Shown: positions 1 to 6,371 of the stretch, piece by piece | Layout: the number at the start of each line of letters is the position of its first letter | Position numbering within the stretch: the first letter of the stretch is position 1 | Source: Gemmatimonadaceae bacterium | GTDB taxonomy: Bacteria > Gemmatimonadota > Gemmatimonadetes > Gemmatimonadales > Gemmatimonadaceae | Length of the DNA: 11,959 nt | Direction of reading: 5' to 3' | Assembly: GCA_013820975.1 (NCBI GenBank) | Contig: JACDHQ010000018.1 | Coordinates: forward strand, 1 to 11,959 | Notes under the pieces: model-generated | Database searches by the model: none | What the model was told of the DNA's origin: nothing | The model's input: the letters and a program-made list of their open reading frames with translations, nothing else | Program-made: the position numbers and the translations under genes

Positions 1-927
1 GTTATCACCCGCGAGCAGCCGGGAGAAACAGGTGGAGCCCCAGACGTCGCCGCAACCGGTGGGGTCGCCGCCATCGGCACGCTGCGCCGCGACCGCCGGG
101 ACGAGCGCGGTGCGCACCGCACCGAACGGGGAGCGGCCTCCGCGGGGCGCCGTCGCCAGGCCGGCCCGCGGGGGAAGATCGGCAAGCCGGTCGAATCCCG
201 GAGCGCCGAAGTACACGGCGCCACGCTTCCCGAGCGTCACGACGAGGCACGACACGCCGGCCGCGAGTGCAGTCGCTGACAGGGCCATCGGATCAGGCGC
301 GATGATCGCCATCTCGTCCTCGTTCAGCTGCAGCACGTCGAAGCACGAGCACCAGGTGGCGACGTCGGGGAGGGGGCGCGGCGTCCGGAGCCCGTCGTCC
401 TGGACGGCCATAACCAGCATGTGGAGGTCGCAGAAGATCGGGCCCTGGAAGTGGGCGCGCAGCGCCACCGAGGTGTCGAGGTCCAGCTCCCAGCCGCTGA
501 GGAAGTTGACGTACAGGGCATCGAGCCCGGCGGTCGCGATGAGCGGGCGCAGCGCCGGCCACGTCCAGCCGGGCATCCCGTGCGAGAGGCGCTCCGTGCG
601 GCGTTCGTCGTCGATGTAGCGAAGCTCGACGCGCTGGTTGGGATAGGGGACCTCCACCAGCGCCGCATCGGGCGCGATCCGGCGGAGGGTGTGCAGGAAC
701 TGGCGGGCCCGGGCCGACAGGTCGGCCCCCACCTTCATGATCGGGACGATCTCCCAGTCGTCGGCGAGCGCGGCATCGAGGCCGCTCAGCGCGTACGTGA
801 TCCCCCCCCACTCCTCGATCGGGAGCTGCCGCGGGTCCCGGCCATGGATCACGTCCCACACGAACGTGCCGATGACGCCGACGCGCTTCTTTCGCGGCGC
901 GCCGGCCGCGGAGTCAGACAGCGCCAA
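1..927 (-). CDS. PfkB-family carbohydrate kinase, C-terminus cut by window edge
   Basis: This is probably an ATP-dependent cytoplasmic sugar kinase of the PfkB/ribokinase family; its substrate cannot be told. I read 309 codons without a stop. The N-terminal strand KKRVGVIGTFVWDVI (about residues 13-27) is the usual first Rossmann strand. The NxxE motif is present as NEDE (202-205). The family's second signature is DPTGCGDVWGSTCFSRLLAG (288-307), with the catalytic Asp at 294 and Cys replacing the usual Ala of GAGD. The usual early substrate loop rich in GG and N is replaced by EEWGGITYALSGLDAAL (from 38), so specificity is probably unusual. No ATG or GTG lies near the N-terminus. The best start is TTG at 927, inside the end of the ROK gene (14-nt overlap), with only a weak AGG upstream. 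Family members are about 300-340 residues, so little is missing. The overlap implies co-translation with the ROK kinase. HldE-type heptose kinases are in this family, but their typical N-terminal motif is not seen. Confidence 0.88.
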   Translation of the reverse strand, partial: MALSDSAAGAPRKKRVGVIGTFVWDVIHGRDPRQLPIEEWGGITYALSGLDAALADDWEIVPIMKVGADLSARARQFLHTLRRIAPDAALVEVPYPNQRVELRYIDDERRTERLSHGMPGWTWPALRPLIATAGLDALYVNFLSGWELDLDTSVALRAHFQGPIFCDLHMLVMAVQDDGLRTPRPLPDVATWCSCFDVLQLNEDEMAIIAPDPMALSATALAAGVSCLVVTLGKRGAVYFGAPGFDRLADLPPRAGLATAPRGGRSPFGAVRTALVPAVAAQRADGGDPTGCGDVWGSTCFSRLLAGDN

Positions 928-1921
928 GGACCTGCGTCTTGAACGTCGCGACCGCCCCGACGACGCCCGCCGTCCCCGGGAGCTCGGCCGCCACGATCCG
1001 GGCGGCAGCGACCGCGGGCTTGAACGCGCGACGCCGGACCTCCGCGCGGAGCGGCGCGAACAGCGCCTCGCCCGCCGCCGTCACGCCGCCGGCGATGACG
1101 ATCGTGTCCACGTTGAGGAAGTTGAGGATGTTGGCGATGCCGGCCCCGAGGTAGCGGGCCGTGTCGCGCACGATCTCATGCGCCACCGCGTCGCCCTGCG
1201 CAGCCGCGTCGTACACCGTCTCCGCCGTGATGTCTTCCAGCCGCCCGCCTACCATCGACGGCATCAGCGACGCGCTCTCTTCCCTCACGAGCGCTTCCCG
1301 CGCCCTGATCGCGATCGCCGGACCCGATGCATACGCCTCGAGGCAGCCGTAGTTGCCGCACTTGCAGTAGCGGCCATTGAGCTCGATGGTCGTGTGCCCG
1401 ATCTCTCCCGCCACGTCGGAGGCACCATGAAACAGCGCGCCGTCGATGATGACACCGCCGCCGATCCCCGTGCCGATCGTCACGCCGACGACGTGGCGGC
1501 CGCCGCGAGCCGCCCCCTGCCACCACTCCCCGACCGTCGCGCAGTTCGCGTCGTTGTCGAGCGTCGCTGTGAGCCCCGTGCGCTTGTGGATCAGGTCGCG
1601 CAGGGGATAGTCCCGCCAGCCGAGGTTCGGGGCCACCACGACGATGCCGCGCTCACGGTCGAGCGGGCCCGGCGCGCCGATGCCGATCCCGAGGATGTCG
1701 TCGCGCGTTGCTCCAGCCTGCCGGCATGTCTCGCCAATGACATCCTCGATGAGGTCCACCATCCGGTCCATCGTCACCGATTCGCCCTGCTCCGACTGCG
1801 TCGGGATCGAGCGCATCGCCAGGTGCCGCGTCCCGTCCTCCGACAGGGCCCCGCACATGATCTTCGTCCCGCCAAGGTCCACGCCAAGGATGTATCGCGA
1901 TCGCTCTGTTGCTGCAGCCAT
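914..1921 (-). CDS. ROK-family glucokinase / sugar kinase
   Basis: This is a cytoplasmic sugar kinase of the ROK family, most likely phosphorylating glucose or a related hexose with ATP. It is 335 residues, close to the family norm. The N-terminal phosphate-binding motif is ILGVDLGGTK (11-20). GIGAPGPLD follows at 80-88, and LDNDAN (121-126) carries the probable catalytic Asp124. A Gly-rich GTGIGGG sits at 150-156. The zinc site is complete: His176 in GHTTIE, then CKCGNYGCLE with Cys186, Cys188 and Cys193. There is no N-terminal helix-turn-helix, so it is an enzyme and not a ROK repressor. The ATG at 1921 lies 13 nt after the GT9 stop with a weak GAGAG purine stretch upstream. Its end overlaps the PfkB gene. 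Glucokinase is the safest reading; N-acetylmannosamine, fructose or allose kinases share this architecture and cannot be excluded. Confidence 0.92.
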   Translation of the reverse strand: MAAATERSRYILGVDLGGTKIMCGALSEDGTRHLAMRSIPTQSEQGESVTMDRMVDLIEDVIGETCRQAGATRDDILGIGIGAPGPLDRERGIVVVAPNLGWRDYPLRDLIHKRTGLTATLDNDANCATVGEWWQGAARGGRHVVGVTIGTGIGGGVIIDGALFHGASDVAGEIGHTTIELNGRYCKCGNYGCLEAYASGPAIAIRAREALVREESASLMPSMVGGRLEDITAETVYDAAAQGDAVAHEIVRDTARYLGAGIANILNFLNVDTIVIAGGVTAAGEALFAPLRAEVRRRAFKPAVAAARIVAAELPGTAGVVGAVATFKTQVLGAV

Positions 1922-1934
1922 GTCTCTCTCGGGG

Positions 1935-2936
1935 TCAGCTAGTGGCGAGTAGCGTCTGGTGAACCAGTTCCGGCGTCACATCGCGCATGCACCGCCAGTG
2001 GCCCAATGGGCATGCCTTGGGCCCGTGCCGGTCGCACGGCCGGCACGACAGCAGCTCGTGTCCGACGGTCGCCGCGTTCGGCGCCAGCGGACCGAACCCG
2101 AAGTCCGGCACGGTGGGGCCGAAGATGGCGACCGTCGGCGTGCCAACGGCCGATGCAAGATGCATCGGCGCCGAGTCGTTCGTCACCAGCGCCCGGGCGC
2201 GGCGGATGATCTCCGCCGATGCCAGCAGCGACAGGCGGCCCGTAGCGTCCAGCACCCGGCCGGGGGACACGCTCGCGATGGCCCGTCCGAGGTCTCCGTC
2301 CACCGCGCCGCCGACGACCACCACCGGCGTCTCGGCGGCCAGCTGCCGGACGAGCTCGGGATAGTATGGCCACCGCTTCGTCGCCCATATGCTCCCGGGG
2401 GCGAGGGCGATGAACGGGCGGCCTTCGGCTGCCGACCCCTGGAGCACGACATCGACGGCGTGGCGCTCCGCGTCGCCGGGGTGGAGCCGCGGGCGCAGCG
2501 CCTCCGCCGATGCAAGGGCGCCCGCCGGCATCGCCAGGCGCCACAGGCGCTCCGCGTGATGCACATCGTCGCGGTAGGGCACCCGGTGCGTGTACAGCCA
2601 GCGGCCGGCCGACGTCTCGAAGCCCACCCGTACCGGAATGCCGGCAACGCGGGCAAGCGTCGCGCTCCGCATGGACCCCTGGGCCAGGTAGGCGACGCCG
2701 TACCCCGCCTCACGCAGCGTCGCCGCCGTGCGCGCAAGCCCATGAAGCCCGCGCGCGTCCCGCCGCTTGTCGAATACGATCACCCGGCGGACCGCCGGGT
2801 GGTTGGCAAGCAGCGGCGCATTCGCCGGCGTTGCGACCACGTCCACGGCACCGCGGCCCGCCAGCTCCGCGAGCAGCGGAGTGGTAAGCACCATGTCGCC
2901 GAGGAAGGAGGTCTGGATGACCAGGGATCGGGTCAA
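1935..2936 (-). CDS. waaF: Glycosyltransferase family 9, lipopolysaccharide heptosyltransferase II-like
   Basis: This is a GT9 (GT-B fold) enzyme that probably adds a heptose from an ADP-heptose donor to the lipopolysaccharide inner core at the cytoplasmic face of the inner membrane. It has 333 residues, the normal length. The N-terminal motif VIQTSFLGDMVLTTPL (6-21) includes the conserved Asp14. The C-terminal donor-binding half has APGSIWATKRWP (179-190), TNDSAPMHLASAVGTPTVAI (252-271) and then FGPTVPDFGFGPLA. Near the end lies a cysteine cluster (C298, C301, C309, C316) typical of WaaF-like proteins. The only usable start before the N-terminal motif is TTG at 2936, just downstream of a 7-bp repeat array; no strong ribosome-binding site is visible. 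It follows lepA by 40 nt and precedes the ROK gene by 13 nt. The WaaF assignment over WaaC/WaaQ rests on general motif look, and the true acceptor is unknown. Confidence 0.9.
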   Translation of the reverse strand: MTRSLVIQTSFLGDMVLTTPLLAELAGRGAVDVVATPANAPLLANHPAVRRVIVFDKRRDARGLHGLARTAATLREAGYGVAYLAQGSMRSATLARVAGIPVRVGFETSAGRWLYTHRVPYRDDVHHAERLWRLAMPAGALASAEALRPRLHPGDAERHAVDVVLQGSAAEGRPFIALAPGSIWATKRWPYYPELVRQLAAETPVVVVGGAVDGDLGRAIASVSPGRVLDATGRLSLLASAEIIRRARALVTNDSAPMHLASAVGTPTVAIFGPTVPDFGFGPLAPNAATVGHELLSCRPCDRHGPKACPLGHWRCMRDVTPELVHQTLLATS

Positions 2937-2945
2937 GTCCGATTT

Positions 2946-2980
2946 AGCTGATAGCTGATAGCTGATAGCAGATAGCTCAC
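2946..2980. repeat. 7-bp tandem repeat array between lepA and the GT9 gene
   Basis: Three perfect copies of AGCTGAT (2946-2952, 2953-2959, 2960-2966) are followed by one variant, AGCAGAT (2967-2973), and a decayed copy, AGCTCAC (2974-2980), which overlaps the complement of the lepA stop codon (2977-2979). On the transcribed strand the unit reads ATCAGCT. Because seven is not a multiple of three, the plus strand carries TGA and TAG in all three frames. The array fills most of the 40-nt gap and lies 9 nt upstream of the TTG start of the GT9 gene. The AGCT core is self-complementary, so the RNA could form small 4-bp stems. Its function is unknown. Confidence 0.9.
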
Positions 2981-4776
2981 TCGACCTGCAGCACCGCCAG
3001 GAATGCCTCCTGCGGGATCTCCACGGAGCCGACCTGCTTCATGCGCTTCTTTCCTTCCTTCTGCTTCTCCAGCAGCTTGCGCTTCCGGCTGATGTCGCCG
3101 CCGTAGCACTTCGCCAGGACGTCCTTGCGGAGGGCCTTCACCGTCGAGCGCGCGATGACCTTGTTCCCGATCGCCGCCTGGATGATCACCTCGAACAGCT
3201 GCCGCGGAATCAGCTCCTTCAGCTTGTCGGTGATCTTCCGTCCCCAGTCGTATGACTTGTCCACGTGCGTGATCACGCTGAATGCGTCGATCGGGTCGCC
3301 GTTGATCAGCATGTCGAGCTTGACGAGCCGCCCCGGGCGGTAGCCGAGCATCTCGTAGTCGAGCGATGCATAACCCCGGGTGTTCGACTTCAGCCGATCG
3401 AAGAAGTCGAGGATCACCTCGGCGAGCGGAAACTCCCAGTCGAACTCGACGCGTTGCGTGTCGAGATACGTCATCCCCTTGTAGACACCCCGGCGCTCGG
3501 TTCCAAGGGTCATGATCGCGCCGATGTACTCGGAGGGCGCCATGATCCTCGCCTTCACGTACGGCTCCTCGATGAAGTCGATGTCGGCGGGGTCCGGGAG
3601 GCGCGACGGGCTCTCGATGAGCTCCATCGTCCCGTCGGTCTTGTGCACATGGTACTCGACACTCGGCACCGTCGTGACGAGGTCGAGGTCGAACTCGCGC
3701 TCCAGCCGCTCCTGCACGATTTCCATGTGCAGCAGCCCGAGGAACCCGCAGCGGAACCCGAACCCGAGCGCCGTCGAGGTTTCCGGCTGGTAGTTCAGCG
3801 ATGCGTCGTTGAGCTGCAGCTTCTCCAGCGCGTCGCGCAGGTCCTCGTACTGTTGCGTATCCGTCGGGTACATCCCCGCGAACACCATCGAGTGCACGTC
3901 CTGGTAGCCCGGCAGCGCCTGCGGCGCCGGGTTCGCGGCGTCGAGGATCGTGTCGCCGGCGCGCGTCTCCTTGACGGAGCGGACACTTGCGACGACGTAG
4001 CCGACTTCACCAGGGCCGAGTTCCGTCGTCTGGACCGGCGTCGGCGTGCGATATCCGACCTCCGCGACCTCGTAGGCGTTGCCCGACCCGGCCGCGAGCT
4101 TGATCTGCATGCCCGGCCGGATCGTGCCGTCCACGACACGCACGCTCGGGATCGCTCCGCGGTACTTGTCGTAGTACGAATCGAAGATCAGTGCGCGCAG
4201 CGGGCCGTCTGGATTGCCTTGGGGTGGCGGCACCCGCTTGACGATCGCCTCGAGCAGCGCCTCGATGCCAATGCCGGCCTTCGCGCTCACGAGGAGGATA
4301 TCGTCGGGGTCGGTGCCGATGAGGTCATGCACTTCCTGCTTGCGACGCTCCGGTTCTGCACCCGGCAGGTCGATCTTGTTCAGGATCGGGATGATCTCGA
4401 GCCCCGCGTCGAGCGCAAGGAAGAGGTTCGAGAGCGTCTGCGCCTGGATCCCCTGCGATGCATCGACCACCAGGATCGCGCCCTCACATGCGTTGAGCGA
4501 GCGGGACACTTCGTACGTGAAGTCAACGTGCCCGGGGGTGTCGATCAGGTTGAGCTCGTAGGTCTCGCCATCCATGGCCGGATAGGCCATGCGGACCGCG
4601 TTGAGCTTGATGGTGATGCCCCGCTCGCGTTCGAGATCGAGCTGGTCGAGCACCTGTTCCTTCATCTCCCGCTTCTGGAGGGTGCCGGTGGCCTCGATCA
4701 GCCGGTCGGCCAGGGTGGACTTCCCGTGGTCGATGTGGGCGACGATGCAGAAATTGCGAATGCGCTCGAGCTTCAA
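2977..4776 (-). CDS. lepA: Elongation factor 4 (LepA), ribosome back-translocase GTPase
   Basis: LepA is a translational GTPase that acts on stalled or wrongly translocated ribosomes and in 30S maturation. The protein has 599 residues, the same as the E. coli enzyme. GTPase motifs are intact: G1 AHIDHGKST (13-21), G2 region ERGITIK (51-57), G3 DTPGH (79-83) and G4 NKID (133-136). The end carries the LepA-specific C-terminal domain, with CYGGDISRKRKLLEKQKEGK and then EIPQEAFLAVL. I chose TTG at 4776, giving MKLERIRNF, because it matches the normal N-terminus. The upstream ATG at 4872 would add 32 non-homologous residues and sits in the loop of a hairpin. No strong ribosome-binding site precedes the TTG. 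It is the first gene of the leftward cluster, followed after 40 nt by the GT9 gene. Confidence 0.97.
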   Translation of the reverse strand: MKLERIRNFCIVAHIDHGKSTLADRLIEATGTLQKREMKEQVLDQLDLERERGITIKLNAVRMAYPAMDGETYELNLIDTPGHVDFTYEVSRSLNACEGAILVVDASQGIQAQTLSNLFLALDAGLEIIPILNKIDLPGAEPERRKQEVHDLIGTDPDDILLVSAKAGIGIEALLEAIVKRVPPPQGNPDGPLRALIFDSYYDKYRGAIPSVRVVDGTIRPGMQIKLAAGSGNAYEVAEVGYRTPTPVQTTELGPGEVGYVVASVRSVKETRAGDTILDAANPAPQALPGYQDVHSMVFAGMYPTDTQQYEDLRDALEKLQLNDASLNYQPETSTALGFGFRCGFLGLLHMEIVQERLEREFDLDLVTTVPSVEYHVHKTDGTMELIESPSRLPDPADIDFIEEPYVKARIMAPSEYIGAIMTLGTERRGVYKGMTYLDTQRVEFDWEFPLAEVILDFFDRLKSNTRGYASLDYEMLGYRPGRLVKLDMLINGDPIDAFSVITHVDKSYDWGRKITDKLKELIPRQLFEVIIQAAIGNKVIARSTVKALRKDVLAKCYGGDISRKRKLLEKQKEGKKRMKQVGSVEIPQEAFLAVLQVE

Positions 4777-4823
4777 GGACGGTCTCGGGGGCCTGGGGAC
4801 GACGGAAGTGCGTGCAGCCTCGA

Positions 4824-4829
4824 AATATA
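4824..4829 (-). promoter_or_regulatory. Possible -10 box for the lepA cluster
   Basis: TATATT on the minus strand is a 5/6 match to the bacterial -10 consensus and a rare AT-rich spot here. It lies about 48 nt upstream of the TTG start at 4776 and just beyond the hairpin at 4856-4886, where a new transcript would be expected to begin. No good -35 at 16-18 nt spacing is seen: the nearest TTGGGA (4849-4844) leaves only 14 nt. This is an inference only. Confidence 0.3.
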
Positions 4830-4855
4830 GCCGGCTGCCACCCTCCCAACGGCGT

Positions 4856-4886
4856 GCGGCCCGCCTCCACATCGGAGACGGGCCGC
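4856..4886 (-). terminator. Hairpin, probable terminator of the lipoprotein gene
   Basis: On the minus strand, GCGGCCCGTCTCC and GGAGGCGGGCCGC form a 13-bp stem with one G-T wobble around a 5-nt GATGT loop. It begins about 18 nt after the lipoprotein stop (4905-4907). The stem is GC-rich and strong, but the downstream bases ACGCCGTTGG hold no real U-tract. It may terminate inefficiently, need Rho, or act as an mRNA 3'-end stabiliser. It sits in the gap before lepA and contains the rejected upstream ATG in its loop. Confidence 0.6.
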
Positions 4887-4904
4887 ATCGAACCCTCGAG
4901 TGAC

Positions 4905-6239
4905 TCAGGGCGTTCCGCTCGATGGCACTGGTTGCGGCTCTGGATCCTCCGAGCGCTGCCGCTCGGGTGGCCGCGGACGCGGAACCGGTTCAGCGCGCGG
5001 TGAGGATGGCGACGCGCGCGGCGGCGCAGCCTCGGCACGTGGGGAACTCGGCGCGTTGCGCCGAGGATTTTCGGAGGTCGTTTCCCTCGCCCGTGGGGCG
5101 CGTACGCCGCGATCCAGGGGGACCGCCCGTTCGGGCGCCCGGTCGATGCGCTCCGACGCTTGCGCGCGTCCCTCGCCGGAGTTTCGGCCGACTGAGGGCT
5201 CGCCATGGTCGAGTGCCTGCCTGCCCCGGGATCGCGGCAGCACGATCACCTCGTCGTCATCCGCCACGTCCGGTGCGGGATACCGTGCGGCACTCCGGCT
5301 GACGAGCGACGCCCACGCGGCACGAATCTCGGCTTCGCGCGTCTGCGGCTCGTGCAGCGTATCAGCCGGGGGACGCACAGTGTCGCGGGGCATCATCGGC
5401 GGCTGCGGTGGCCGCCGGAGCATGTTGATGAGCATCCTGTCGCGATCCCACGCCCGCGCGCCGCATCCGGCGGCGCCGTAGTCGAGGTCCCACGTGTAAC
5501 TCATGACGGTGCCGAAGTACGCGAGCACGCAGTCCCTGCTGTCGTAACCGGAGGCGATCGGCGACGCCGCGAGAGTCATCGGGTCGTAGCCGCCGTAGCG
5601 GGCATGCTCGAGCGTGACCGCCGTGTTCCCGCCGCTCGCCAGCACGGCGACCCGCGGGATGACGACGGATGGCTCCATCTCGCGCACGTCGGGGCCGAGT
5701 TCCACGTCGGTGAAGTATCCCGCCTCGTCGAGCGCCGCGAGGTCGAGCGGGGTGCGCGACGCGATCAGGACGAGGTAGCCGGGTCCGCGTGCGCCCACCC
5801 GCACGTCGCTGCTCCTGTGGAACCTCACGTAGCGCAGCCCATGCGCGCCGGTAGGCGGAAACATCGTGGCGTACCCGCTGAACATCGACGGGATCGCATA
5901 GGTTCGTCCGCCAGGCAGGAAGCCGGTGTCCTCGGGGGACTCGGGGAAGATCACGGAAGCGACACCCGACGGCCAGACATTCAGCACCGCGACGTAGGCG
6001 TCATCGGCTACGTGGATGCGTGAAACGATCCGGTTGGTCTGCACCCCCTCCATTTCCGTGCTGATCCTGACCCGGGGACCGGCGGTCTGCGCCGTGTCGT
6101 AGCCCAGGGAGTCGAGCGAAGCGAGAAAGCTTTCGCGGACCGACATCTGGCGGGTCGCAGTAGCACAGGCACTGACTGCAAGGGCGACCCCGAGGATGCC
6201 GAGTCGCGATACTGCTGGGGAAAAGCGGGTCCTGGCCAT
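4905..6239 (-). CDS. Putative lipoprotein with DUF4384-like domain and Pro/Arg-rich tail
   Basis: The function is unknown. The protein has 444 residues. The start ATG at 6239 gives MARTRF, a hydrophobic stretch (13-22) and the lipobox VSAC with Cys25, so it should be exported, lipid-modified and anchored to a membrane. Residues about 80-160 match the look of DUF4384 domains: YVAVLNVWPSG, VIFPESPEDTGFLPGGRTYA, then GYLVLIASRTPLDLAAL. In known proteins such domains occur with surface or stress-related partners. Two cysteines in a middle stretch (DCVLAYF and GCGARAW) could form a disulfide. From about 335 to the end, 110 residues are almost only Pro, Arg, Ser, Glu and Ala, with SSPRAE twice, so this part is probably disordered. 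The in-frame ATG at 6293 is rejected because it would bury the signal peptide behind 18 residues. GGGGG lies 5 nt before the chosen ATG. It stands alone on this strand, followed by a hairpin, and is divergent from the DUF58 gene. Confidence 0.8.
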   Translation of the reverse strand: MARTRFSPAVSRLGILGVALAVSACATATRQMSVRESFLASLDSLGYDTAQTAGPRVRISTEMEGVQTNRIVSRIHVADDAYVAVLNVWPSGVASVIFPESPEDTGFLPGGRTYAIPSMFSGYATMFPPTGAHGLRYVRFHRSSDVRVGARGPGYLVLIASRTPLDLAALDEAGYFTDVELGPDVREMEPSVVIPRVAVLASGGNTAVTLEHARYGGYDPMTLAASPIASGYDSRDCVLAYFGTVMSYTWDLDYGAAGCGARAWDRDRMLINMLRRPPQPPMMPRDTVRPPADTLHEPQTREAEIRAAWASLVSRSAARYPAPDVADDDEVIVLPRSRGRQALDHGEPSVGRNSGEGRAQASERIDRAPERAVPLDRGVRAPRARETTSENPRRNAPSSPRAEAAPPRASPSSPRAEPVPRPRPPERQRSEDPEPQPVPSSGTP

Positions 6240-6255
6240 GAGAGCCCCCGGTTTA

Positions 6256-6261
6256 ATTGTA
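6256..6261 (-). promoter_or_regulatory. Possible -10 box of the lipoprotein gene
   Basis: TACAAT on the minus strand is a 5/6 match to the -10 consensus, inside the only AT-rich patch of the divergent gap. It lies 16 nt before the ATG at 6239, so the leader would be about 10 nt and would just hold the GGGGG ribosome-binding stretch. The 17-nt-spaced -35 position reads GGGATT, a poor match. This is an inference from sequence only. Confidence 0.35.
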
Positions 6262-6269
6262 TACAGAGT

Positions 6270-6283
6270 GGGATGCAAATCCC
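6270..6283. promoter_or_regulatory. Dyad GGGAT-GCAA-ATCCC in divergent intergenic region, possible operator
   Basis: GGGATGCAAATCCC is a perfect 5-bp inverted repeat around a 4-nt spacer. A second small palindrome, GTATAC, lies at 6259-6264, overlapping the -10-like box. Both sit in the 132-nt gap (6240-6371) between the divergent lipoprotein and DUF58 genes. This gap holds no other gene that I can see, and no clear rightward promoter was recognised. A shared regulator could bind here. The dyad is short and could be chance. Confidence 0.3.
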
Positions 6284-6371
6284 GGGCGCGCAACCCCCGT
6301 CAATCGCTGGCCGTTCCCTTACTCCCCGAAGGTGCCGCGAGGACAGCGCCGAGGCTAGCTTCCCGCCCCAC

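Noticed and set aside
802..809. Run of eight C in the PfkB gene as a possible frameshift
   Set aside because: The frame is continuous on both sides, with PfkB-like sequence before and after (IEEWGGITYALSG), so no shift is needed.
2946..2980. CRISPR array
   Set aside because: The units are 7 bp with no spacers between them, and no cas genes are nearby; it is a simple tandem repeat.
3265..4830. A 521-codon plus-strand open frame opposite lepA
   Set aside because: It is in the codon-for-codon antisense register to lepA and has no recognisable motif. The same holds for long plus-strand frames at 689-1942, 1959-2951 and 5205-6023, and the minus-strand frame at 7560-9164.
4777..4872. Longer lepA form starting at ATG 4872
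   Set aside because: It would add 32 residues with no LepA homology and places the start in the loop of the hairpin at 4856-4886. The TTG at 4776 gives the normal 599-residue protein.
6240..6293. Longer lipoprotein form starting at 6293
   Set aside because: It would put 18 residues before a standard lipoprotein signal peptide. The ATG at 6239 gives a typical signal sequence with the lipobox Cys at 25.
6273..6371. Longer DUF58 protein starting at ATG 6273
   Set aside because: The extra 33 residues show no domain character and the start lies within the dyad. The ATG at 6372 fits better, although neither has a strong ribosome-binding site.
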